From Candidatus Praeruminimicrobium purgamenti (lineage in GTDB: Bacteria; Elusimicrobiota; Endomicrobiia; Endomicrobiales; Endomicrobiaceae): a stretch of 64,000 nt of DNA. The stretch spans positions 1-64,000 of the forward strand of contig JAHDQW010000002.1 in NCBI GenBank assembly GCA_018433585.1, in the 5' to 3' direction. Positions within the stretch are counted from its first letter, which is position 1. Every line of letters begins with the position of its first letter. This document shows positions 8,477 to 16,703 of the stretch, one piece after another. Both the position numbers and the translations under genes were made by a program. Under the pieces are notes generated by a model, which saw only the letters and a list, made by a program, of their open reading frames with translations, did not search any database and was not told the DNA's origin.

Positions 8477-8571
8477 ACATTAGAATTTATTAAGTTTTAA
8501 TATTTCTTTGATTAGTTATAATTCTGTTAATACTTGTTTTTTCATTATTAGATTAATTGAGGTATTAAAAT

Positions 8572-10428
8572 ATGATGTTCTCAGAAAATTTATTTCCTCT
8601 CAAAAAAATAAAAATTAATCTTAATAAAACAAACTCAGTAAATCAAAAAAACTCTTATATATTATTTAAATGTGCTTGTGCAAAACTTTGTTTAGATGAC
8701 TACAAAGCAGCAGTTGCCGATTATTCTGCTATGATAAAAACAAATAAAAAACATCTAGAATCATATATATATAGAGCATATTCAAAATATTTTTTAAAAC
8801 AATATAGAGATTCTCTACTTGATTGTAATAAAGCATTAAAAATAGATTATTCAAATAAATTAATTTATTTAATTAAGCATTTATGCTACTTAAGATTAGG
8901 AAATATAAAACTTGCAACTAAAAATTATGAATTAGCTGACAATCAATCGATTAATCATTTAGAAGCACTAAAATATTCTATTAGGAGATATGCAATAGAA
9001 TATTTTAATGAATTAATAAAAACAAATATTAATGATTATAAATATTATTTTTACTGTGGCATTGCTTTATTAGGAAACAACTGCTATAAAAAAGCGTTAA
9101 AAAATTTTGAACAAACTGTGGAAATAAAAGCTGATTTTGCACAAGGATATTCTTTTATAGGATGGACAAAATATTTATTACAAAATTCCGTTATTGAAGA
9201 AAAAATTAAAAATTCAAAAAATATAATCAATATTATTGAAATTAAAGAACTAAAAGATGTTTATAAATATTTTGATAAAGCTTTATCATTAAATACGGCT
9301 CTCACAGAAGCATATTTTTACAGAGCTAACATCAATAGCAAGAAATATGAAGAAGGAAATGCTATTGATTGTAAAAGCGCTATTAATGATTTTAAAAAAT
9401 GTATTTTATTAGACTCACAAAATGCACATAAATATTATCTTCTTATGTCTGATTGTTATGATGATGACGATAAAAAAATTGAAATATACAAGCAAATTAT
9501 AAAAATTGCACCTAATACAAAAGAAGCTTATACAGCTCATTATGGTATTATCACTTGTGAAGAAAAATATTTAGAAAAAGATGATGAACAAATTATAGAA
9601 AGATATGAAAGCATATTAAAATTATATAAAAACAAACAAATTGATTTGGATAATACTATACCTATCGATTTTAAAGAACCTTTTATAGCAGAAACATATT
9701 ATAAACTTGGGCAATATCATAAATGTATTAATATCATCCAAGATTTAAATTTTGATATTGTTATATCATTTGATAAAAATAAGCTTTTTCATTTATTAAT
9801 TGATGCACAAATAAATATTCAAGATTATAAAAATGCAATAAAAACTTGTAAGAAATATATTTTAAAACTTCCTGAAATATTTAACCCTATTAATAATATA
9901 GAAAAAACAGAAAAAGAACAACAAAAAATTTATAAATCTATAGCCTATCTTAAAATTGGTAATTGTGAAAAATATTCAAATGACAATAAAAAAGCGGATA
10001 AATACTATACAAAGGCAATAAATACAAATTATAAATTACAAGATGCTTATTACAATCGTGCTATTATAAAAACTAAACTTAAACAATATTATAAAGCTAT
10101 TAGTGATTACAATGAATGTGAAAAAAATTATAAAAACATGATTCAAAAATATTCACAATCTAAAAACAATAATGAAGTTTATTATCAAATTAAAAAAATC
10201 AAAGCACGATTAAATAATCTATATTTTAATAGAGGGAATATTTATTATACATTATCAAATTATAATGCTGCTATTTCTAATTATACAGAAGCACTAAATT
10301 TAAATTCTGAAGATCAAAACTCACTTTTAAACAGATATCGTGCATATAAAATATTAAAAAAATTGAATGAAGCAAATTCTGATTTAAGCAAATTGATATT
10401 ATTTGGGTATAAAATTGATTGGAGCTAA
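8572..10428 (+). CDS. Large TPR-repeat protein
   Basis: A protein of 618 residues made almost wholly of tetratricopeptide helices: for example YSFIGWTKYLL, then a helix with YFDKALSLNTALTEAYFYRAN, and near the C-terminus a clear unit beginning YFNRGNIYYTLSNYNAAI. No signal peptide or catalytic domain is seen, so it should be a cytoplasmic scaffold. GAGG lies 10 bases before the ATG. It is followed after 3 bases by the HEPN-like gene, so the two are very likely cotranslated partners. Codons are extremely AT-rich (Lys, Asn, Ile and Tyr dominate), unlike nfo or the mut genes, which suggests acquired DNA. Confidence 0.8.
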   Translation: MMFSENLFPLKKIKINLNKTNSVNQKNSYILFKCACAKLCLDDYKAAVADYSAMIKTNKKHLESYIYRAYSKYFLKQYRDSLLDCNKALKIDYSNKLIYLIKHLCYLRLGNIKLATKNYELADNQSINHLEALKYSIRRYAIEYFNELIKTNINDYKYYFYCGIALLGNNCYKKALKNFEQTVEIKADFAQGYSFIGWTKYLLQNSVIEEKIKNSKNIINIIEIKELKDVYKYFDKALSLNTALTEAYFYRANINSKKYEEGNAIDCKSAINDFKKCILLDSQNAHKYYLLMSDCYDDDDKKIEIYKQIIKIAPNTKEAYTAHYGIITCEEKYLEKDDEQIIERYESILKLYKNKQIDLDNTIPIDFKEPFIAETYYKLGQYHKCINIIQDLNFDIVISFDKNKLFHLLIDAQINIQDYKNAIKTCKKYILKLPEIFNPINNIEKTEKEQQKIYKSIAYLKIGNCEKYSNDNKKADKYYTKAINTNYKLQDAYYNRAIIKTKLKQYYKAISDYNECEKNYKNMIQKYSQSKNNNEVYYQIKKIKARLNNLYFNRGNIYYTLSNYNAAISNYTEALNLNSEDQNSLLNRYRAYKILKKLNEANSDLSKLILFGYKIDWS

Positions 10429-10431
10429 TCA

Positions 10432-11112
10432 TTGAATACAAGAGATAATGAAGTATATGAAAATGTTAAAAATTTTGCTAAGGAAATAAAAGAAACAAAA
10501 AAAACTAATTTAATTACAAATATGTTTTTTTCATGTATTATTTCTATTACAAGGCAAACTATTAAAAATAAAAACAATAAAATTAAAATTAAAGATTTTG
10601 AAAATTTTGTATCAACTTTTAATGAATTTAAATTTAAACTGGAAGAAAAGAATATATTATATGCATTTAAGAACTCTGACTTTAGCTGCATAAATCAAAA
10701 AGATACGGAAAAAAAATATAATATTCTTATCTCTAAATACAAAGACAAGCTAATAAATGATACAGGTTTTTTTGGGCATATTTGTTCATGCTTATATTTT
10801 GGTTGGAAAGAAAAATATCCTAAAGATTATAAAAATAGATTTTTCTACAATCTTTTAATAAAAGAAATAAAAAATAAAAAAAACAATGAAGATGATATTT
10901 TCCTTCATAAGATTTATAAATTTAATAAATATAGAAATAAAGTTTTTCATGAAGATGGTAGTGAAAATATCACCCCCCCTATTGATCAAGATAATGCTGA
11001 TGATTTATATAATCTTACTGTGGATATCATTGCTAAATTACAAGACAACGGTCTTCTAGACAAAAACATTAAAGAAGACGATACAAGTGAAGAAAGAATA
11101 GATATTATTTAA
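10432..11112 (+). CDS. Possible HEPN-domain protein, unknown function
   Basis: A protein of 226 residues that starts with TTG; GGAG lies 8 bases before it and the TPR gene stops 3 bases upstream. It is all-helical by appearance. Residues 168-173 are RNKVFH, which fits the R-x4-H active site of HEPN ribonucleases, and the helix before it (DIFLHKIYKFNKY) is in the expected place. HEPN proteins act as RNases in toxin-antitoxin and abortive-infection systems. The link to HEPN rests on this motif and the helical pattern only, so it stays tentative. The C-terminal tail is acidic. Confidence 0.55.
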   Translation: MNTRDNEVYENVKNFAKEIKETKKTNLITNMFFSCIISITRQTIKNKNNKIKIKDFENFVSTFNEFKFKLEEKNILYAFKNSDFSCINQKDTEKKYNILISKYKDKLINDTGFFGHICSCLYFGWKEKYPKDYKNRFFYNLLIKEIKNKKNNEDDIFLHKIYKFNKYRNKVFHEDGSENITPPIDQDNADDLYNLTVDIIAKLQDNGLLDKNIKEDDTSEERIDII

Positions 11113-11162
11113 AATCAAAATTGTAATAATAATAATCTAAATTTTAAATTACTTAATTCTAA

Positions 11163-11191
11163 TTGACTTATATCTAAGATATCTCTAAAAT
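11163..11191 (+). promoter_or_regulatory. Promoter of nfo
   Basis: TTGACT, 17 bases, TAAAAT, placed 22 bases before the ATG at 11214, with AAGAGG in between as ribosome site. It gives nfo its own transcription, separate from the island upstream. Confidence 0.55.
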
Positions 11192-11213
11192 ATTATTAAT
11201 TAAGAGGTAATAT

Positions 11214-12047
11214 ATGCTAAACATCGGATGTCATCTTTCCAGTTCCGGCGGTTATGAAAATATGGCTAAACAAGCCATAGAAATAGGCGCAAACACTTTT
11301 CAATTTTTTACAAGAAATCCAAGGGGTTTTAAAGCAAAAGACATTGACTATGAAGATATAAAAGCTTTTATTCAAACAGCCGAAAACAATAATTTTGCTA
11401 AAATTTTAGCCCATGCTCCCTATACCTTAAATCCGTGTTCTGCCGATAAATCAATAAGAGCTCTTGCAAAAGAAATACTTAAAGACGACATTAAAAGACT
11501 GGAATTAACTCCTAACAATATGTACAACCTGCATCCGGGAAGCCATGTCGGACAAGGAGTTTCAGAAGGAATAAAATATATCGCCGAAGCTTTAAACGAA
11601 AATTTAAATAAAAATCAAACTACGCTGCTATTATTGGAAACCATGTCAGGAAAAGGCAGCGAAATAGGTTCAAAATTTGAAGAAATAAAGCAGATAATGG
11701 ACAAGATAGAGTTAAAAGAGAAAATCGGAGTCTGTCTTGACACATGCCATATTTATGACGGAGGCTACGATATAATAAATGATTTGGAAGGAGTAATAAA
11801 AGAATTTGATTCTGTCATAGGCATCAAAAATCTTAAAGCAATACATTTAAACGACAGCATGAACCCATTTAACAATCATAAAGACAGACATCAGAAAATA
11901 GGAGAAGGGTCTCTTGGCATAAAAACGATAAAAAATGTTATAAACCATCCTAAATTAAAAAATCTCCCTTTTTATCTGGAAACTCCTAATGAAATTGAAG
12001 GTTATGCCAAAGAGATTGCTCTTTTGAAATCTCTTTATACAGCATAA
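11214..12047 (+). CDS. nfo: Deoxyribonuclease IV (AP endonuclease)
   Basis: A protein of 277 residues, normal for the family. It opens with [14 protein letters not shown] and [10 protein letters not shown]. Zinc-ligand motifs follow: [57 protein letters not shown] and FYLETPN. The enzyme cuts DNA 5' to abasic sites in base-excision repair and would finish what AlkD-type glycosylases start. It has its own promoter and ends at a strong hairpin shared with the convergent gene. Confidence 0.97.
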   Translation: MLNIGCHLSSSGGYENMAKQAIEIGANTFQFFTRNPRGFKAKDIDYEDIKAFIQTAENNNFAKILAHAPYTLNPCSADKSIRALAKEILKDDIKRLELTPNNMYNLHPGSHVGQGVSEGIKYIAEALNENLNKNQTTLLLLETMSGKGSEIGSKFEEIKQIMDKIELKEKIGVCLDTCHIYDGGYDIINDLEGVIKEFDSVIGIKNLKAIHLNDSMNPFNNHKDRHQKIGEGSLGIKTIKNVINHPKLKNLPFYLETPNEIEGYAKEIALLKSLYTA

Positions 12048-12063
12048 AATAACCGATAATAAA

Positions 12064-12096
12064 AAATACCGTTTGAAAAATATCCAAACGGTATTT
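12064..12096. terminator. Bidirectional terminator between convergent genes
   Basis: A perfect 12-base inverted repeat (AAATACCGTTTG and its complement) with a 9-base loop. An A-run lies on the left, which gives a T-run for the minus strand, and T-rich sequence lies on the right. It serves nfo (plus) and the gene at 12120-12452 (minus). Confidence 0.85.
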
Positions 12097-12119
12097 CAAT
12101 TTATATTTATATAAAAAAA

Positions 12120-12452
12120 CTAATACCAGCCGTTATCCTCTTTAATCTCTTTTAACACCTGGTACAGAGGATTTTTAATGCCGACCATAAACCCTCCTTC
12201 AAACGTGCTTGCCACATAAGAATATTTAGCGAAAAGAGGTATGTTTTTTTGAAGTTTGATAAAAATATTTTTTTCGGAAGATTTAAGCCTTATCAAATGT
12301 TTGTTTTCTATAACCTGACAAAATTGTTTTAGCTCTTCCCTTTCTCCGAATTCCATTTTTCCAAAAATTTTCTGAAGAGCGTCATAATCCTGTTTTCTTT
12401 CAATTGACTGTCTGTTTTTCTCTTTAATAAAGTTGCATAACTTTCTTAACAT
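12120..12452 (-). CDS. Hypothetical protein, 110 residues
   Basis: A basic N-terminal helix (MLRKLCNFIKEKNRQ) is followed by an acidic helix and a beta-rich C-terminal half (IFIKLQKNIPLFAKYSYVAS, then GGFMVGIKNP). GAGG stands 10 bases before the ATG. There is no signal peptide and no recognised family. It ends at the hairpin at 12064-12096. Its neighbour upstream on the same strand is a YgjP-like metallopeptidase, 105 bases away. Confidence 0.55.
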   Translation of the reverse strand: MLRKLCNFIKEKNRQSIERKQDYDALQKIFGKMEFGEREELKQFCQVIENKHLIRLKSSEKNIFIKLQKNIPLFAKYSYVASTFEGGFMVGIKNPLYQVLKEIKEDNGWY

Positions 12453-12557
12453 TTTTATTCTGCCTCATAATTTTTTGATTTTAATTACGATTTTCACCGC
12501 TAAAAGTTTAGCGTTTCATTATTATATATCTTTTATATATAAATTCTCAAGCCTTAA

Positions 12558-13289
12558 CTATACGAAAAGCAATTTTACAGCTTCAGAATCAAGTTTCTTT
12601 TCAATACTGCGGTAATCAGGCATATGCTTTAATAAAAAACTGTAAAAATTTTTCTTATGTCCGTTATAAAGCAAATGAGCCAGTTCATGCAGAACGACAT
12701 ATTCTATACAGTCAACTGACGATTTAAACAAACATACATTCAGAGTTATTCGTTTTTTTGCCGGTATGCAACTCCCCCATTTACTTCTCATCTTTTTCAC
12801 TTCCAAAGAAGGTCTTGGAATATTATACAAAGCAAATATCGGATAGTATTTATCTATTACATTTTCAAAATATTCTTTTGCCGATTCTTTCAGATAAGCT
12901 TCATATTGTTTTTTAACATATTTTATATTTTGGTATTTTTTTGAATAAATATAAAGGTTATATCCGTCTTTTATTATCTTATTTTCATTCCCATAATATA
13001 AAAAGACAACATAGCGGCTGTCTAATATTTTTACCGTGCCGCCGTTTGAAATATTTTCAGGGATATGAGTTTTTTTTACATTTTGAAATTTATGAATACT
13101 TCTTTCTATCCACGCTTTTTTGCTTTCTATAAAAGAATGTATGCTGTTTACATTCATAAATAAAGGAATGCTGACGGCTACTCTGCAGTCAGGATATATT
13201 TTTAAATAGAAGTTTTTAATTTTTTTCCGCTTAATCAGAACGTCTATTGCAGCATCTGAAAGCTGTAAAGTATATTTTGCAGTATCCAT
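12558..13289 (-). CDS. YgjP-like metal-dependent hydrolase
   Basis: A protein of 243 residues. The C-terminal half has KWGSC, then HELAHLLYNGHKKNFY: an HExxH zincin motif with a third His in GHKKNFY, as in the YgjP/DUF45 (SprT-like) metallopeptidases. The N-terminal part is the usual beta-rich region (KNFYLKIYPDCRVAVSIPL). These proteins are predicted zinc peptidases, often near restriction or repair genes; the substrate is unknown. The length fits the family. Confidence 0.88.
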   Translation of the reverse strand: MDTAKYTLQLSDAAIDVLIKRKKIKNFYLKIYPDCRVAVSIPLFMNVNSIHSFIESKKAWIERSIHKFQNVKKTHIPENISNGGTVKILDSRYVVFLYYGNENKIIKDGYNLYIYSKKYQNIKYVKKQYEAYLKESAKEYFENVIDKYYPIFALYNIPRPSLEVKKMRSKWGSCIPAKKRITLNVCLFKSSVDCIEYVVLHELAHLLYNGHKKNFYSFLLKHMPDYRSIEKKLDSEAVKLLFV

Positions 13290-13348
13290 TGTCTTCCTTT
13301 AGCATTAGTAAAACAAAGTAAGACGTAAAAGTCAATAAAAAGAAACAG

Positions 13349-13377
13349 TTGTTTTTATAACTCATTTCAGATATAAT
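13349..13377 (+). promoter_or_regulatory. Candidate promoter of the peroxiredoxin gene
   Basis: TTGTTT, 17 bases, TATAAT, about 97 bases before the ATG at 13475. The -10 is perfect and the -35 keeps TTG. Confidence 0.4.
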
Positions 13378-13474
13378 TATATTAATGCTTTTATCAAAAT
13401 ATAAGAACAGATTAAAATATATTTTTCTTTCTCTGTAATACACTAATATGCAAAAATGTAAAAAGGAGGTCTTT

Positions 13475-14152
13475 ATGGACGACATAAAAACAAACAAAAT
13501 GCCGTTAATCGGAGATACTGCTCCGAGCTTTAAAGCAGTTACCACGCAGGGAGAAATTAATTTTCCGGAAGATTTTAAAGGAAAATGGGTAATTCTTTTC
13601 TCACATCCGGCAGACTTTACTCCCGTATGTACAACAGAGTTTATGACTTTTGCCTCTATGGCTGATGAATTTAAGTCTCTAAACACGGAACTAATAGGAT
13701 TATCCGTAGATTCCATATATGCTCACATAGCCTGGCTGAGAAAAATTCAAGAGTTAGAATGGAAAGGAATGAAAAAAGTTGAAGTCAAATTTCCTCTCAT
13801 TGAAGATATCAAAATGGAAATTGCAAATAAATTCGGAATGATCCAGCCCGGGCAATCAAACACACAGGCAGTAAGAGCCGTTTTTATTATTGATCCTACG
13901 GCAAAAATAAGGACAATTCTTTATTATCCTCTTTCAACCGGAAGAAATTTTGATGAAATTAAAAGAATTATTCTAGCTCTTCAAAAAGCCGATAAAGATA
14001 AAGTCGCAACGCCTGCAGACTGGAGACCCGGTGATGACGTTATTATCCCTACTCCAGGCTCATGCGGTTCGGCAAAAGAAAGAATGGAAACAAAAGATGA
14101 CGATAAATATTGTTTAGATTGGTTTATGTGCTTTAAAAAAGAAAAAAAATAA
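13475..14152 (+). CDS. Peroxiredoxin (Prx6/thioredoxin-peroxidase type)
   Basis: A protein of 225 residues. The start at 13475 is chosen because AAAAGGAGG lies 6 bases before it; an upstream in-frame ATG at 13448 has no such site. It has the active-site motif HPADFTPVCTTEF, where the Cys is the peroxidatic residue, and the extended C-terminal domain of Prx6-like enzymes (ATPADWRPGDDV, then PTPGSCGSAKERM). Further Cys residues lie in the tail (GSCGS, YCLDWFMCF), as in archaeal and anaerobe Prx proteins that form decameric rings. It reduces peroxides in the cytoplasm and sits just before the oxygen-sensitive Fe-S cluster operon. Confidence 0.93.
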   Translation: MDDIKTNKMPLIGDTAPSFKAVTTQGEINFPEDFKGKWVILFSHPADFTPVCTTEFMTFASMADEFKSLNTELIGLSVDSIYAHIAWLRKIQELEWKGMKKVEVKFPLIEDIKMEIANKFGMIQPGQSNTQAVRAVFIIDPTAKIRTILYYPLSTGRNFDEIKRIILALQKADKDKVATPADWRPGDDVIIPTPGSCGSAKERMETKDDDKYCLDWFMCFKKEKK

Positions 14153-14178
14153 TCGTTTAATACCATTTAACTGTTCTA

Positions 14179-14211
14179 TCAGACCGTTTTTATAAAGACG
14201 GTCTGATTTTT
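14179..14211 (+). terminator. Rho-independent terminator after peroxiredoxin
   Basis: Stem TCAGACCGT pairs with ACGGTCTGA across a 10-base loop and is followed by TTTTT. It separates the peroxiredoxin gene from the DUF134 operon. Confidence 0.85.
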
Positions 14212-14264
14212 CATTATTGACATATGCCGGAAATAATGATATATTCATTATTGACATATGCCAA
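14211..14264 (+). promoter_or_regulatory. Predicted double operator (two exact direct repeats)
   Basis: The 18-base sequence TCATTATTGACATATGCC occurs exactly at 14211-14228 and again at 14245-14262, 34 bases apart. The second copy continues AA, making TTGACATATGCCAA, a near-perfect palindrome around CATATG. One copy covers the -35 and the other lies just after the -10. This is the expected layout for an autoregulated repressor, here most simply the DUF134 protein encoded next. Confidence 0.55.
14217..14245 (+). promoter_or_regulatory. Promoter of the DUF134/Mrp operon
   Basis: A consensus TTGACA, 17 bases, TATATT. The -35 is itself part of the first copy of a repeated motif, so a protein binding there would block RNA polymerase. 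The start codon at 14281 lies 36 bases after the -10. Confidence 0.65.
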
Positions 14265-14280
14265 TAACAGGAGATATTAT

Positions 14281-14622
14281 ATGGTAAGACCTACAAAGTG
14301 CAGAAGAGTCTGCAGTATCCCCCAAAATACTGTTTTCGGTTCGGAATCGGCAAAAGAAGCTATAGAAATGACTGTTGACGAATATGAAACAATACGCCTT
14401 ATAGATTTGGAAGGACTTACCCAAGAAGAATGTTCAGTAAGAATGGATGTTTCAAGAACTACTGCGCAAGCCATATATGCCTGCGCAAGACAAAAACTTG
14501 CAAAATGTTTAATCAATAATAATCTGCTTAAAATCCACGGCGGAGATTATAAAATATGTGAAAACGCAGGAGAGTTTTGCAATAAAAAATGCTGTAAAAG
14601 AAAATTTTGTCATAAAAAATAA
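14281..14622 (+). CDS. DUF134-family DNA-binding regulator
   Basis: A protein of 113 residues. The start is at 14281 (MVRPTKCRRV, with AGGAGA before it) rather than upstream. It has the family pattern RPTKCRRVCSIP, then EAIEMTVDEYETIRLIDLEGLTQEECS and a sigma-factor-like helix-turn-helix (VRMDVSRTTAQAIYACARQKLA). The tail is Cys-rich (ICENAGEFCNKKCCKRKFC) and could hold an Fe-S cluster or metal. DUF134 genes often stand beside Mrp and NifX-like genes in anaerobes. It probably controls this operon through the repeats at 14211-14264. Confidence 0.9.
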   Translation: MVRPTKCRRVCSIPQNTVFGSESAKEAIEMTVDEYETIRLIDLEGLTQEECSVRMDVSRTTAQAIYACARQKLAKCLINNNLLKIHGGDYKICENAGEFCNKKCCKRKFCHKK

Positions 14623-14641
14623 AAAAACGGAGAGTAGAAAA

Positions 14642-15505
14642 ATGAGCCATGATTGCGGAGACAAAAATTGTTCAGACGGTAACTGCTGTACTTCATGTGA
14701 TGAAGAAAAACAAAAGAAATCCTTTTTGGAGAAGCCGAACGAACTTTCTAACATCAAGAAAGTTATAGCGGTTGTCAGCGGTAAAGGAGGTGTCGGGAAA
14801 TCTCTTGTGACATCTCTTATGGCTGTGTTAATGTCAAGAAAAGGATACAAAACAGCCGTTATGGATGCAGATATTACAGGTCCTTCCATACCTAAGATAT
14901 TCGGAATTAAAGAAAAACCTTTTAACGGTGAAGGCGGTTTTTTTCCTGTTAAAACAAAAACAGGAATAAGTATTATGTCCATAAACCTTTTACTTGAAAA
15001 GGAAACGGATCCTGTAATATGGAGAGGACCAATCATTGCGGGAGTCATTAAGCAGTTTTGGACAGATGTCATATGGGATGAGACTGATTATATGTTTGTT
15101 GATATGTGTCCCGGAACAGGAGATGCACCTTTAACTGTATTCCAGTCAATTCCGGTAGACGGTATTATTATAGTAACTTCCCCACAGGAACTTGTCTCAA
15201 TGATAGTTGAAAAAGCCGTTAATATGGCGAAAATGATGAATATTCCTATTTTAGGTCTTGTAGAAAATATGAGTTATTTAAAATGCCCTGACTGCGGGAA
15301 AGAAATAAAATTATTCGGAGACAGTCATCTTGAAGAAATTGCAAAAGGAATGGACATTGATATTCTCGGAAGAATACCTATTGACAGCGAATTGGCAAAA
15401 GCAGCCGATACAGGAACTTTTGAAGACATCAAAAATGAAGTTCTTGCACAGGCAGCAGAAAAAATAGAAAAAAAATTAAATATAACAAAGGAAAATGATA
15501 AATGA
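14642..15505 (+). CDS. Mrp/NBP35-type Fe-S carrier ATPase
   Basis: A protein of 287 residues. The start at 14642 (MSHDCGDKNC) follows GGAGAG; the frame is open upstream but overlaps the DUF134 gene. The N-terminus has a Cys-rich tail (Cys 5, 10, 15, 16, 19). A deviant Walker A, GKGGVGKS, is followed by MDADITGPSIP and later DMCPGTGDAP, and CPDCGKE near residue 215 is the CxxC that holds a bridging [4Fe-4S] cluster in the dimer. It probably delivers Fe-S clusters to client proteins. It ends 4 bases inside the next gene. Confidence 0.93.
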   Translation: MSHDCGDKNCSDGNCCTSCDEEKQKKSFLEKPNELSNIKKVIAVVSGKGGVGKSLVTSLMAVLMSRKGYKTAVMDADITGPSIPKIFGIKEKPFNGEGGFFPVKTKTGISIMSINLLLEKETDPVIWRGPIIAGVIKQFWTDVIWDETDYMFVDMCPGTGDAPLTVFQSIPVDGIIIVTSPQELVSMIVEKAVNMAKMMNIPILGLVENMSYLKCPDCGKEIKLFGDSHLEEIAKGMDIDILGRIPIDSELAKAADTGTFEDIKNEVLAQAAEKIEKKLNITKENDK

Positions 15506-15876
15506 AAATAATTATACCTGTTGAAAATACAAATGATGAAACTTTAGTATGCCCGTCTTTTGGGAGAGCTCCGTTTTTTATGATTTTTGATACAGAAACA
15601 AACGATTCTCAGTTTATAGATAATCCTGCGGCAAACAGCCAGGGCGGGGCAGGAATAAAAGCCGCTCAGACGATAGTTGACAATAAAGCAGAAGCCGTAA
15701 TAGCATATCAATGCGGACAAAATGCCGCCGATGTTTTAAAAGCAGGCGGCATTAAAATATACAAAGCAGAGATGGGGCTTGCCAAAGACAATATTGCTAA
15801 ATACACAGAAAATAAACTTTTTGTTTTAACAGATATTCATCCCGGTTTTCATAATCACGGAGGAGGCAGGAACTGA
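15502..15876 (+). CDS. NifX/NifB-like (dinitrogenase cofactor-type) protein
   Basis: A protein of 124 residues of the PF02579 fold. It has CPSFGRAPFFMIFD, then QGGAGIKAAQTIVDNKAEAVI and GGIKIYKAE. These small RNase H-fold proteins bind Fe-S or Mo-Fe-type clusters. No nif genes are present, so it is not part of nitrogen fixation here. It resembles the 'orange protein' family that in Desulfovibrio works with Mrp and MinD-like ATPases. The C-terminus is His/Gly-rich (HPGFHNHGGG). It overlaps both neighbours by 1-4 bases. Confidence 0.88.
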   Translation: MKIIIPVENTNDETLVCPSFGRAPFFMIFDTETNDSQFIDNPAANSQGGAGIKAAQTIVDNKAEAVIAYQCGQNAADVLKAGGIKIYKAEMGLAKDNIAKYTENKLFVLTDIHPGFHNHGGGRN

Positions 15877-16703
15877 TGAAAATTGCAGTACTCAGCGGAA
15901 AAGGCGGCACAGGGAAAACATTTATATCGGCAAATCTTGCCTGCAGTGCAGAAAAAGCAGTATATGCCGACTGCGATGTTGAAGAACCTAACGGCCATTT
16001 ATTTTTTAAACCAATTATTACAGAAAATAATACTGTTTCTGTAATTGTTCCGGAAGCTGATATTAATAAATGCGTACTCTGCAGAAAGTGTATAGATTTT
16101 TGTAAATTTAATGCCTTGGCATTAATAAACGGCAAGTTAATGATTTTTAAAGAAGTTTGTCATTCCTGCGGAGGATGTATAGTTTTATGTCCTCAACAAG
16201 CTCTTTCAAAAAATAAAAGAGATATCGGAACTGTGGAAATAGGAATATCAGAAAACGTAACAGTTATTTCAGGCTGTCTTAATACAGGTGAGGTTTCCGG
16301 AATATCTATAATCAAAAAGATAATGACAAAAATACCCGATAATAAAACTGTTATCATCGACTGTCCGCCCGGAAGCGCTTGCACTGTAATGGAAAGCATC
16401 CGCTCTTCTGATTACTGTGTTCTCGTAGCTGAACCGACAATTTTTGGATCTCACAATCTTGCAATGGTTTATGATTTGGTTAAAATTTTCAATAAACCTT
16501 CAGGAGTAATACTGAATAAATGTTTGAACGGACAAGAAAATCCTTCAGAGAAATTTTGTACAGATAATAATATAACAGTAATAGGGAAAATACCTTTTGA
16601 TGAGGAACTCGGCAATTTAACATCATGCGGTTTAATTGCTGTAAGAGAAAATGACAAATTTAAATCATTTTTTGATAATCTTCTAAAGGAGATTACTCAA
16701 TGA
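15876..16703 (+). CDS. Ferredoxin-MinD fusion ATPase (first copy)
   Basis: A protein of 275 residues. It has GKGGTGKT (Walker A) at the N-terminus and DCDVEEPNGHLF next. Two [4Fe-4S] ferredoxin motifs, CVLCRKCIDFC and CHSCGGCIVLCP, are inserted at about residues 68-110, and VIIDCPPGSAC is the Walker B region. This is the MinD-superfamily P-loop ATPase with inserted ferredoxin domain (COG1149). It is paired with a second, similar ATPase encoded next with a 4-base overlap, and the two probably form a heterodimer. The likely role is ATP-driven assembly or insertion of a metal cluster. Confidence 0.92.
   Translation: MKIAVLSGKGGTGKTFISANLACSAEKAVYADCDVEEPNGHLFFKPIITENNTVSVIVPEADINKCVLCRKCIDFCKFNALALINGKLMIFKEVCHSCGGCIVLCPQQALSKNKRDIGTVEIGISENVTVISGCLNTGEVSGISIIKKIMTKIPDNKTVIIDCPPGSACTVMESIRSSDYCVLVAEPTIFGSHNLAMVYDLVKIFNKPSGVILNKCLNGQENPSEKFCTDNNITVIGKIPFDEELGNLTSCGLIAVRENDKFKSFFDNLLKEITQ

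Noticed and set aside
12498-12513. Small palindrome CGCTAAAAGTTTAGCG as a terminator
   Set aside because: The stem is 7 bases with a 2-base loop and no T-run follows on the minus strand; it may be chance.
13231-13716. Open frame of 161 codons on the minus strand over the peroxiredoxin
   Set aside because: Covers the promoter and N-terminal codons of peroxiredoxin in reverse; no independent evidence.
14509-15072. Open frame of 187 codons on the minus strand inside the Mrp gene
   Set aside because: Antisense shadow of a gene with unmistakable motifs on the other strand.
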